From positions 1 through 29,964 of IMG/VR virus record IMGVR_UViG_3300031920_000467: 29,964 nucleotides of DNA. One strand, given 5' to 3'. This DNA is from a virus. Both the position numbers and the translations under genes were made by a program. Of this stretch, positions 7,980-15,318 are shown one piece after another. Within the stretch, counting starts at the first letter, position 1. Each line of letters opens with the position of its first letter. The notes beneath the pieces are model-generated. The model was not told the origin of the DNA. It saw only the letters and a list, made by a program, of their open reading frames with translations, and did no database searches.

Positions 7980-8847
7980 TATAATACAATTCGTTAGGTA
8001 ATATATTATTATCAAGTAAAAATTTAAAATTATTTTTACTTATTTCTGAATTACTAATAAAAAATGCTTTTTCTTCAGGAAGACCTAATCTTAATAATTC
8101 TTTATGTTGACTAATTGAACAACTTTCTTCAGGGAATACTAATCTTAAACCATCAAGTCCACTTGATATTTTAGATGGTGCAATTCCTCTATTTATTGCT
8201 TCTTCTTTCCCTATTTTTTTCCAATATGATGGTGGTTTATTTGTATGTTTAATTGATATATTTTTATTATTATTAATTGTTCGATCAGTACCACCTTCTT
8301 TAAAACTAACATAATTATACCATTTAGATTGTAATTTTTGATAATTGAAATCTAAATGTAGATCAATATCATTTTTTAATTTTATATCATTATATAATTC
8401 AAATAATTTTCTAAATGCAGGTAATGCATCTCTTCTTAACCAAGTTTGTAATTTTCTACCTATTTCTTTTCTGGAATTCATAGCTAAACCATAAAAACCT
8501 GATTCAGAAATTAAAGTAATACTCCCCGTATGTTTAGAAAATAAAGGGGTTTCAGAACCTTCTATGTTTAACATATAAGGTTCAGATGTAAAATTATCTA
8601 TAAATAGTTTAAATAATTCACCATTTTCTTTTAATGTTAAGAACATGGTTTCATCATCATATAAATTTGAATTATTAATTGCTTGTGTTAAATTTTGAAA
8701 ACCTAAAATATTTTGAACTTCTTTTCCAATAAACCAATATTTTTCATCTTCATTTTTACTTTTAATTATTGTTAAATTACCAAAAATTTCATGTGGAAAT
8801 GTTTTTACATAATCATAAAATTTATACTTTTTTACTGAAGTTTCCAT
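7969..8847 (-). CDS. Bro-N domain protein with unrecognised C-terminal domain
   Basis: This 292-aa protein has a Bro-N (phage antirepressor-like DNA-binding) region over roughly residues 15-140, with WFIGKEVQNILGFQNLTQAI, LISESGFYGLAMNSRK and FRKLFE as matching blocks. Bro-N proteins of phages and insect DNA viruses bind DNA or chromatin and often act as regulators. The C-terminal 120 residues (WKKIGKEEAINRGIAPSKIS and later EEKAFFISNSEISK) match no standard partner I recognise (ANT, KilA-C). It is the first gene of the overlapping sugar operon, so control of that operon is possible but unproven. The start at 8847 has an A/T-rich leader; no clear host promoter or GTATTTATA is present upstream. 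Confidence 0.8.
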   Translation of the reverse strand: METSVKKYKFYDYVKTFPHEIFGNLTIIKSKNEDEKYWFIGKEVQNILGFQNLTQAINNSNLYDDETMFLTLKENGELFKLFIDNFTSEPYMLNIEGSETPLFSKHTGSITLISESGFYGLAMNSRKEIGRKLQTWLRRDALPAFRKLFELYNDIKLKNDIDLHLDFNYQKLQSKWYNYVSFKEGGTDRTINNNKNISIKHTNKPPSYWKKIGKEEAINRGIAPSKISSGLDGLRLVFPEESCSISQHKELLRLGLPEEKAFFISNSEISKNNFKFLLDNNILPNELYYNEK

Positions 8848-8915
8848 ATTTACTATTATATTTATTAATTAAAAAATATAACAAACATATGAAAAAAAAT
8901 AGGAAGAGTCAAGGA

Positions 8916-9230
8916 TTATTTATTTTTAATTATTAATAAATTAGATTCAAAATCATTAACTGCTTGTAATAGTGGGAATGGAATGCGAATAACGGCATTG
9001 TCCGGAATATCAAATTGGGAACGATATTGTGGATTTGCATTTAAAATTAAAAAATCATAAAATGGATTATCATAATACATGTTTGCAATTTTATCCAGTC
9101 TACTAAAACCTACATTCCAATATTCATATTTATCACTTGGTCTTTCTGGAATAGGTACAAATGGCATACTATTAACAGTACCATCAGTATTCTTTAAAAG
9201 AGCATATCTATCGTAACCCGGTTTTGGCAT
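8916..9230 (-). CDS. gp53-like baseplate wedge protein (LysM-like)
   Basis: This 104-aa protein resembles the T4 gp53 family of baseplate wedge subunits, which have a LysM-like core. The recognisable part is the segment RLDKIANMYYDNPFYDFLIL followed by NANPQ and an IPDNAVIRIPFPL strand, equivalent to the D-x-I-A ... W...I...N ... I...G..L.IP layout of LysM. The N-terminus MPKPGYDRYALLKN is typical of these wedge proteins. It follows the large baseplate gene by 28 nt on the same strand and is presumably co-transcribed with it. In the virion it would help join wedges around the hub. Confidence 0.75.
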   Translation of the reverse strand: MPKPGYDRYALLKNTDGTVNSMPFVPIPERPSDKYEYWNVGFSRLDKIANMYYDNPFYDFLILNANPQYRSQFDIPDNAVIRIPFPLLQAVNDFESNLLIIKNK

Positions 9231-9258
9231 TTTTATTTATATTTTTTAATTAAAATTA

Positions 9259-12200
9259 TTAAATTTCATCTTCACTTGTTATATTTAGATTATCATTTGC
9301 GTAATTAGTCTCACCATATTTACTCTTATATTGTTCAATTAATTTAGTTTGTTCTTCACTTAAAACACCATTAATATGTCCTTCCTGTAAATTAGCAGCA
9401 TTTGATGGTTTACTATAAATACCTTTATCTGAAAAAGTAGAATTCGCATAATAATTATATGAAACAGCATTTTGAAGTGCATCTATAGGTCCTTTAAGTG
9501 ATTGACCACCTATGATCTTAATTTGCATAGTAACATTCGCTAACATTGGTTGCATACCAAAACCTTCTGGATTTAAATCCCAAGGTGAATCAATATAATC
9601 CATAGTAATAGTATCAATAATAATTTTAGTATTAAAAAAATCACCTATTCTTAAAACACATATTGGTTGACGACCAAACACTGAATTTTTAACTCTACCA
9701 ACACCACTACTATCTTTTTCAGAACCACCTCTAATAGCAGAACCTTGTCTAGTACACTGTTGTAAAAATGTTAGTCTTCTATGAAAATTTTCAGGGGTTT
9801 GAGAATGAAATGCTGAATAAAAATAATTACCAGTAATTGATTTATAACCACTTAATATACCACCATCTTCATTAGAAAGATCAGAAGATGTTCTTTCATT
9901 CATTGTATAATCATTAGCATCACCATGTCTTTTTAATTGATTTCTTCTTTTTTCTAATAGTTCTTTTTCTTTTTTTAATGTCTCAATTTTTTTCTGATCT
10001 TCAGTTGATATTTCTGGTTCTTTTTTATCTGTAGAAATATCAGTTTCATTAAATATTATTGTTGCCATTCTTTCTGATTTGGTAATTTGTTCATCCTTAC
10101 CTTCAAGTGTTTCACCTATATCTGATCCACCCGAATCGCCTATAGGTTCTTCAGTAATTTTAATTACATCTACTGCACTTGGACCAAATAATGCTTTTAT
10201 TCTTGCTTGAATAAATGTTTTAGTAACTTCTACTCTTCTTTCAGATATAGCTTGATTATATTTAATAGAAGCTTCAGTGTCTACTTCATTAGTAACACCC
10301 GGAGTATATAATTTAGATGCTCTACCTAAAATATTAATTTTATAATATTTTCTATTATCGGGATTATTAAATAAAATAAATAAACTTTCATCTAATTTAC
10401 TCTTTTGTCCTTTATACGTATATTGACTAAAACCGGGAGGTACATTAACAACAGCAAAACTCTTATCATCTCTAGTTAAACCAACTGGATAATATATATC
10501 TTTATTCATACCCAAACTACGTGCATCAACACTACTATAATATTTTTCTTTAATCTCATATTTATCTTCAGTGTATAATTTATCAACAAGACTACTAAGA
10601 TTATCATTCTCAGATGGTATATTATTTGGAAAAGCTAAACTAATTGGTTCAGGTAAATCAATTTCTGGTCTTTTTTGGTCAGTACGACCTTCAACTTCTA
10701 CTATTATTTTATCATTTTCCTGTTCCTTTTTAATCATGGTATTAGGATTTTCAGGTAAATCATATGAATCACCACCAAATGCAAAGAATTTAGCAAGTGC
10801 ATCATGACTCGCACTTGAATTACTATTATTTGAATTGTAATTATTTACTTGAGGTGGATAATCAATAAGTAATTTAAAGTTTATTGTTGCAGTTCTTTCA
10901 GAATGCATATATGTATAAACAGGTTCACTTCTACCAACAAAAACATTACTATCCCATTTAGCAATAGCAACTTCATTAATTTCAATACCATATGGTGGAA
11001 ACCACATCATACGTCCGTTAAATGGTCCAACTTCACTTTTAGGTATTTGTGTACCTATTTCATCATCTATAAGTCCAAATTCAGGTGTATCTATTGTTCT
11101 AACCGCCAGATTTTCAATAGAAAACATTAAATTTCTATTATCTATTTTTTTACTTTCTTCATGAATTGTTGGATGAATTCTAGGTATTACTGATTTATTT
11201 ATTACTGAATTTATATTACCACCATATTTAATATTACCATCAAATCTAATTGCTTTAGCAAAACGATCATATTGATCTAAAATAGTATGTTGACGAATAC
11301 CTTCTTTACCTTTTTTATCATCTCTAAGATAATTACTATTATTTGCTTTCCATAGACCAGAACCATTAAAACCATCATCATCCTGAAAAGACTTATTAGT
11401 TTGCTTTTTTTTAGTTTGATCAACAACCTTACCATTGGTTGCATTTAACAATTCTGAAGTATATTTTAATAAACCAGTTTTAACTTTAAACTTAACATCT
11501 AAATTAAATTTTTCAGTTAAATTATTATTAAAATCACCACGTAATGAACTAAGTCTAGTATTTGCAGCATCAGAAACACCATCTCTACCCCAAATAATTT
11601 GATTATCAAGATTAGTATCAAAACCATCTTCTTTTTTAAGGTATTCAGATAAAGTTTCTACCTTAATAACACCAACACCTAAATTATTATCTATATATTC
11701 TAAATCTGGAGCATATTCTTGACCTTTAGCAATTGCTACATCAGAATTTGATTTTACCATTCTTTTATTTGCAGTTTCCTCAGCATTTTGTTGTGCTAAT
11801 AAGGTTTCAGGATTATATTTTTCATATTTATGGGATGGTTTATATGAGAAATTAAAATATTTTTTAGTTGCATTAGTACCATATTTACCATCTAAAATCC
11901 AACTCATTGGTTTGATATCTTCTTTAATCTCTTCAGCTATATCAGAATAAACTTTACTATTTGTTTTATATAAATTTTTATTTATTTGTCTAAATAAAAA
12001 TACTTGTTGGGCACTACCTGTTTTTCTTAAAAATTCATCATTAGAAGCATCTTTAGTATATGGGTAAAAATTTGCCGGAGTAAAACCAACAAATCTTTCT
12101 AAAAATCCTTCAACTGTATTAAAAAAACCTTTATCTCTTTTTGTTATTCTATAATTTTTTTGAAGTGTAAATAAATGAGTTGATGGATCACCATCCCACA

Positions 12201-12585
12201 TATTAGATAGATTAATAGTTGGAAATACTTCTTGAGCTAAATTAGATTGAAAAGTATGTTGAAATTGTTTTCCTAATAAAATTAAACCAATATCAGTAAG
12301 GGGGGTATTTGGTGCAGTTATTAATCTACCAAATGGACTATTATTTAAATCAAAACCTTTAAATGGTGCAACAGCATCAATAACAGCATCAACAGCATTT
12401 ACAATCCATTGTGTTGTTGTTGGTTGTAGGGGATATGCTCTAAAATCATTATATAGATTTCTTGACATTAACGCATCCCTTAAATCTTCAGTAGACTCAG
12501 TTAATCTTGAAGGTGTGAGGACATTTCTACTACTTGTTGATGCACCAGCTAATATCGTTACAGGTTTAATCTTTGGACTTCCCAT
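9259..12585 (-). CDS. Large baseplate/tail structural protein with OmpA-like domain
   Basis: This 1108-aa protein has several parts. Around residues 520-580 is a block (MMWFPPYGIEINEVAIAKW, then EPVYTYMHSERTATINF) typical of tail-tube/baseplate-hub-like folds in large myophages. Around 745-850 is an OmpA_C-like peptidoglycan-binding module (INILGRASK, KYNQAISERRVEVTKTFI and later ERMATIIF). After a charged coiled segment near 870-900, residues about 970-1050 (ICVLRIGDFFNTKIIIDTI, MLANVTMQIKIIGGQSL) look like a second tube-like domain. It is probably a baseplate or tail-cap component that contacts the cell wall. A GTATTTATA motif lies 14 nt before the start, and the gp53-like gene follows directly. 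The exact T4 equivalent is uncertain. Confidence 0.7.
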   Translation of the reverse strand: MGSPKIKPVTILAGASTSSRNVLTPSRLTESTEDLRDALMSRNLYNDFRAYPLQPTTTQWIVNAVDAVIDAVAPFKGFDLNNSPFGRLITAPNTPLTDIGLILLGKQFQHTFQSNLAQEVFPTINLSNMWDGDPSTHLFTLQKNYRITKRDKGFFNTVEGFLERFVGFTPANFYPYTKDASNDEFLRKTGSAQQVFLFRQINKNLYKTNSKVYSDIAEEIKEDIKPMSWILDGKYGTNATKKYFNFSYKPSHKYEKYNPETLLAQQNAEETANKRMVKSNSDVAIAKGQEYAPDLEYIDNNLGVGVIKVETLSEYLKKEDGFDTNLDNQIIWGRDGVSDAANTRLSSLRGDFNNNLTEKFNLDVKFKVKTGLLKYTSELLNATNGKVVDQTKKKQTNKSFQDDDGFNGSGLWKANNSNYLRDDKKGKEGIRQHTILDQYDRFAKAIRFDGNIKYGGNINSVINKSVIPRIHPTIHEESKKIDNRNLMFSIENLAVRTIDTPEFGLIDDEIGTQIPKSEVGPFNGRMMWFPPYGIEINEVAIAKWDSNVFVGRSEPVYTYMHSERTATINFKLLIDYPPQVNNYNSNNSNSSASHDALAKFFAFGGDSYDLPENPNTMIKKEQENDKIIVEVEGRTDQKRPEIDLPEPISLAFPNNIPSENDNLSSLVDKLYTEDKYEIKEKYYSSVDARSLGMNKDIYYPVGLTRDDKSFAVVNVPPGFSQYTYKGQKSKLDESLFILFNNPDNRKYYKINILGRASKLYTPGVTNEVDTEASIKYNQAISERRVEVTKTFIQARIKALFGPSAVDVIKITEEPIGDSGGSDIGETLEGKDEQITKSERMATIIFNETDISTDKKEPEISTEDQKKIETLKKEKELLEKRRNQLKRHGDANDYTMNERTSSDLSNEDGGILSGYKSITGNYFYSAFHSQTPENFHRRLTFLQQCTRQGSAIRGGSEKDSSGVGRVKNSVFGRQPICVLRIGDFFNTKIIIDTITMDYIDSPWDLNPEGFGMQPMLANVTMQIKIIGGQSLKGPIDALQNAVSYNYYANSTFSDKGIYSKPSNAANLQEGHINGVLSEEQTKLIEQYKSKYGETNYANDNLNITSEDEI
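9414..9422 (-). promoter_or_regulatory. Internal GTATTTATA copy, possible promoter for gp53-like gene
   Basis: This is an exact minus-strand GTATTTATA inside the 3' end of the 1108-aa gene, about 183 nt before the gp53-like start. It is the only exact copy that is not immediately upstream of a gene start. It may be a chance match within the codons for Gly-Ile-Tyr, or a weak internal promoter. Confidence 0.25.
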
Positions 12586-12599
12586 TACATTGATTTTTA

Positions 12600-12608
12600 T
12601 ATAAATAC
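12600..12608 (-). promoter_or_regulatory. Candidate late promoter motif GTATTTATA
   Basis: The minus strand reads GTATTTATA, ending 14 nt before the ATG of the 1108-aa baseplate gene. Confidence 0.65.
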
Positions 12609-12645
12609 TTACATAACTATTTTCTTTAATTGATATGATTCTAAT

Positions 12646-12840
12646 AAAAAAACGAACGAACCCCTAAATATAATTAATATAATATTATAGTTTTTTATTA
12701 TTAATTATACTTATATATCTCTATATAAGAGAGTTATGTTATAAAACTTACCCTCCAAATATTTTAATACGTTCGTATATATATATATAAGGGAAGATGT
12801 ATTTATATAGAAAAAGTTACGTTCGTTCGTTCGTTTTTTT
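12646..12840. repeat. Perfect 16-nt inverted repeat flanking 163 nt
   Basis: The left arm 12646-12661 reads AAAAAAACGAACGAAC and the right arm 12825-12840 is its exact reverse complement. The right arm extends as tandem GTTC/CGTT units from 12819. The arms bracket most of the divergent intergenic region. Candidate roles are operator or replication-protein binding sites, or a large cruciform. Confidence 0.8.
12799..12807 (+). promoter_or_regulatory. Candidate late promoter motif GTATTTATA (plus strand)
   Basis: The plus-strand motif lies 103 nt before the chosen primase start. An in-frame ATG at 12797 overlaps the motif itself, which argues against that ATG as the translation start. The spacing is unlike that of the 14-15 nt set, so confidence is lower. 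Confidence 0.4.
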
Positions 12841-12910
12841 AAAAAAAGATTGTTTATTAAGATTTAAATATATATGTTTGCATAACACAAAAATAACTAA
12901 AGAAAATAAT

Positions 12911-15313
12911 ATGGAAAATGATATTACAACAGTAGAGGGAATTGATACAATTGAGATTGAATTTTTTCAAAAGGTTAATGATAGAAAAAACCATAAACCA
13001 ATTAATTTAATTAAATTTCTTAATTGGGCACAGAAAGACGAAAAATTAGAAAAGAGAACTAAACAATATCATAATTTTTTAAAACAAAATCCTAATGCAA
13101 CTAAAAAAGAAATATCTGGAAAAAAACTTGATTTATTTCCTTCAGTTATTTTTGGTGGTACATTTACTGGAACAGGTAAAGCATCAGACATAAATGTAAT
13201 GTCCGGTTTGATTGTTATTGATATAGATCATTTAGGTAAAACCTTTGAAGATGTAAAACGTGATTTAGAAAATGATCAATATACATATTTATTATTTGTA
13301 AGTCCATCGGGGGATGGATTAAAGGTGGTGGTTAAACATGATTTAACTGATTCAGAAAATTGGGAATTTTTATATAATGAACTTGAAGAGTATTATGTTC
13401 AAACACATTTAATTAATATAGATGCATCAGGTAAAGATATTTCCAGAATGTGTTATATTCCATTCTTAAATGATCTAATCATTAATGAAAATCCTGTAAT
13501 CTATAAATATGATGGTAAATTTGAGAGACAACAAAGGGCAATAAAAGAAGCTGAAGATAAATCAGATGTTGAGTTTACAAAACCGAAAATAACTGATGAG
13601 TTATATACTGAATGTTTTTATATGTCTAAATTTTTGAAAGATAATAAAATAAACATTACTGATAATTATGAAGATTGGTTAGGTTTTGGTTTTTCACTTG
13701 CAGAATTCGGTCAAAACGGTAGAGAAATTTTCCATAATATATCATCAGTATCTGAAAAATATGATGAAGGTGAAACAGATGCTAAATTTGATAATCTTCT
13801 TGAGGAATTTAATGGTGATAAGTCCGGGATTAAGAAGTTTCTTGTTGTTGCTAAAGAACAAACAAATAGATTATTAAATCATAAGATTAAAAATGATATA
13901 ATTTTACCCCCAAAGGAGTTATATCATGATTTACCAAGTATATTAAAATTACCATTAACTAAATATCAAGGGGTTCAAAAGTTTATGGCACTTATTGCAG
14001 GTATTGCTAATATTAGTGGGGTTTTACCTAAATTAAGAGTAAAACACTATGGTACTTATGAATACGGTGCTAATTTATTTGCTTGGATTATTGCTCGACA
14101 ATCAACAGGTAAGAATGTTATTAATGAAATGCAAAAGTTAACTGAATTAATTGAGAAAAAAATTGAAAAGGATTGTAAGAGAGAATATGCAATGTTTATG
14201 GAGAGAAAAACTACTGCAGAAACAAATGGTGAAGTTTTTACTGAATCATATCCAGATTTTAAATCACTATATTTAGGTGCTGATTTAACTAAGGCAGCTT
14301 TAGTTCAAAAACTAAAAAAGAATGATGGACGTGCAATTATATCAACAACAGAAGCAGCTACTTTAATTGGTTCAAATAAATCTAAATTTGGTTCATTCAT
14401 TGATTTAATATTAGCTGCGTATGGACATGAGAGATATCAAAAGGACTTAAATGATAAACAATATATCATAGCAGAACCATATTTATCACTATCATTATCA
14501 TCAACACCGGAAACAGCATATAGTTTTTTTGGTGCTGATAATGTTGAAAATGGTTTATTAAGTAGATTTTTAACTTTTGAAATAAGTTCGGAAAATGAAT
14601 TGAAATTTATTAAAGATCATTTTTCAGTTGAGGGGTTTGATGATGTTCTTGAAACAAATAAGAAAAATATTTATAGAATTTGGTCTCAATTATCTAATTT
14701 AAAAGAATATCTATATTTGGAAATATCTGATGAAGTTGATAAACATTTATTTGATCAATATGCTACCTACGAAAAAGAAGCTAAATATATATATAAATTT
14801 ACTCCGGATGTTGTAAAGAGAATGTGGGTAATGCATAAGAGATTGTTATTAATATTTTCAGCGTTATTTCATTATGAAAAATATTCAACATTTGATATTG
14901 AATGGTTAAACGAAACAAATGCTAAAGGTTGGGAATTTTCAGATAAAATTAAATGTGATAAAAGAGCAATTAATCTAAGTGATTCTATTATGTTTATTTA
15001 TCGTGAAGCATTTATAAGATTAATGTATGGTATTGAACGTCAACAATATAAAAACATGAATGTTTCAACAAGAAATGATAGTATCATGAAAATGAAAATG
15101 AACGGATATACCAATGAATATGTTGCAAACTTATTTGATATACCAATAACTATGGTTGAAAATACATCAGCATCTGGAAGGGTTAAATTTACTCCAGAAC
15201 AAAAAGATGCTGTTGTACAATTAGTTATTTTAGGTATTGATAAAAAAACATTAGGTAAAGCTATGGGTGTTGGTGAAAGAACAATACAAAAATGGTGTAA
15301 AATGGATGTTTAA
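12911..15313 (+). CDS. VirE_N/DUF3987 primase-helicase-like replication protein
   Basis: I start this 800-aa protein at ATG 12911 (MENDITTVEG), preceded by an A-rich tract. The upstream in-frame ATG at 12797 would add residues encoded by the promoter motif and inverted repeat. Residues about 70-180 form a VirE_N/BT4734-like domain with VIDIDH and FVSPSGDGLKVVV, resembling archaeo-eukaryotic primase elements. A middle segment (YEDWLGFGFSLAE) resembles the primase C-terminal helical type. From about 340 follows a DUF3987 ATPase-like domain with a P-loop-like ARQSTGKN near 394. The last 30 residues form a helix-turn-helix (KTLGKAMGVGERTIQKW). Expected role: primer synthesis or helicase loading in phage replication. 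It is the only evident replication gene here, lying between minus-strand tail genes, and it ends 5 nt from the convergent tape measure gene. Confidence 0.82.
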   Translation: MENDITTVEGIDTIEIEFFQKVNDRKNHKPINLIKFLNWAQKDEKLEKRTKQYHNFLKQNPNATKKEISGKKLDLFPSVIFGGTFTGTGKASDINVMSGLIVIDIDHLGKTFEDVKRDLENDQYTYLLFVSPSGDGLKVVVKHDLTDSENWEFLYNELEEYYVQTHLINIDASGKDISRMCYIPFLNDLIINENPVIYKYDGKFERQQRAIKEAEDKSDVEFTKPKITDELYTECFYMSKFLKDNKINITDNYEDWLGFGFSLAEFGQNGREIFHNISSVSEKYDEGETDAKFDNLLEEFNGDKSGIKKFLVVAKEQTNRLLNHKIKNDIILPPKELYHDLPSILKLPLTKYQGVQKFMALIAGIANISGVLPKLRVKHYGTYEYGANLFAWIIARQSTGKNVINEMQKLTELIEKKIEKDCKREYAMFMERKTTAETNGEVFTESYPDFKSLYLGADLTKAALVQKLKKNDGRAIISTTEAATLIGSNKSKFGSFIDLILAAYGHERYQKDLNDKQYIIAEPYLSLSLSSTPETAYSFFGADNVENGLLSRFLTFEISSENELKFIKDHFSVEGFDDVLETNKKNIYRIWSQLSNLKEYLYLEISDEVDKHLFDQYATYEKEAKYIYKFTPDVVKRMWVMHKRLLLIFSALFHYEKYSTFDIEWLNETNAKGWEFSDKIKCDKRAINLSDSIMFIYREAFIRLMYGIERQQYKNMNVSTRNDSIMKMKMNGYTNEYVANLFDIPITMVENTSASGRVKFTPEQKDAVVQLVILGIDKKTLGKAMGVGERTIQKWCKMDV

Positions 15314-15318
15314 TATTA

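Larger units (their letters stand above)
12586..12910 (+). other. 325-nt divergent intergenic region, possible origin/control region
   Basis: This is the only stretch over 300 nt without a convincing gene. It separates the minus-strand baseplate gene from the plus-strand primase-like gene. It holds divergent GTATTTATA motifs at 12600-12608 (minus) and 12799-12807 (plus), a perfect 16-nt inverted repeat (12646-12661 and 12825-12840), a further ACGTTCGT copy near 12769, a short hairpin (TCTCT-ATATA-AGAGA, 12718-12732), and very A/T-rich runs including alternating TA at about 12775-12789. This would suit a replication origin or operator region, but nothing here proves either. Confidence 0.5.

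Noticed and set aside
9234-9241. T4-type TATAAATA on the minus strand just before the gp53-like gene
   Set aside because: It is only 3 nt from the ATG, lacks the leading G and has the opposite strand sense to the other copies; in A/T-rich spacer DNA this is probably chance.
12797-12910. Longer primase start at ATG 12797
   Set aside because: The extra 38 residues are encoded by the late-promoter-like motif and the inverted repeat, and they resemble no family N-terminus.
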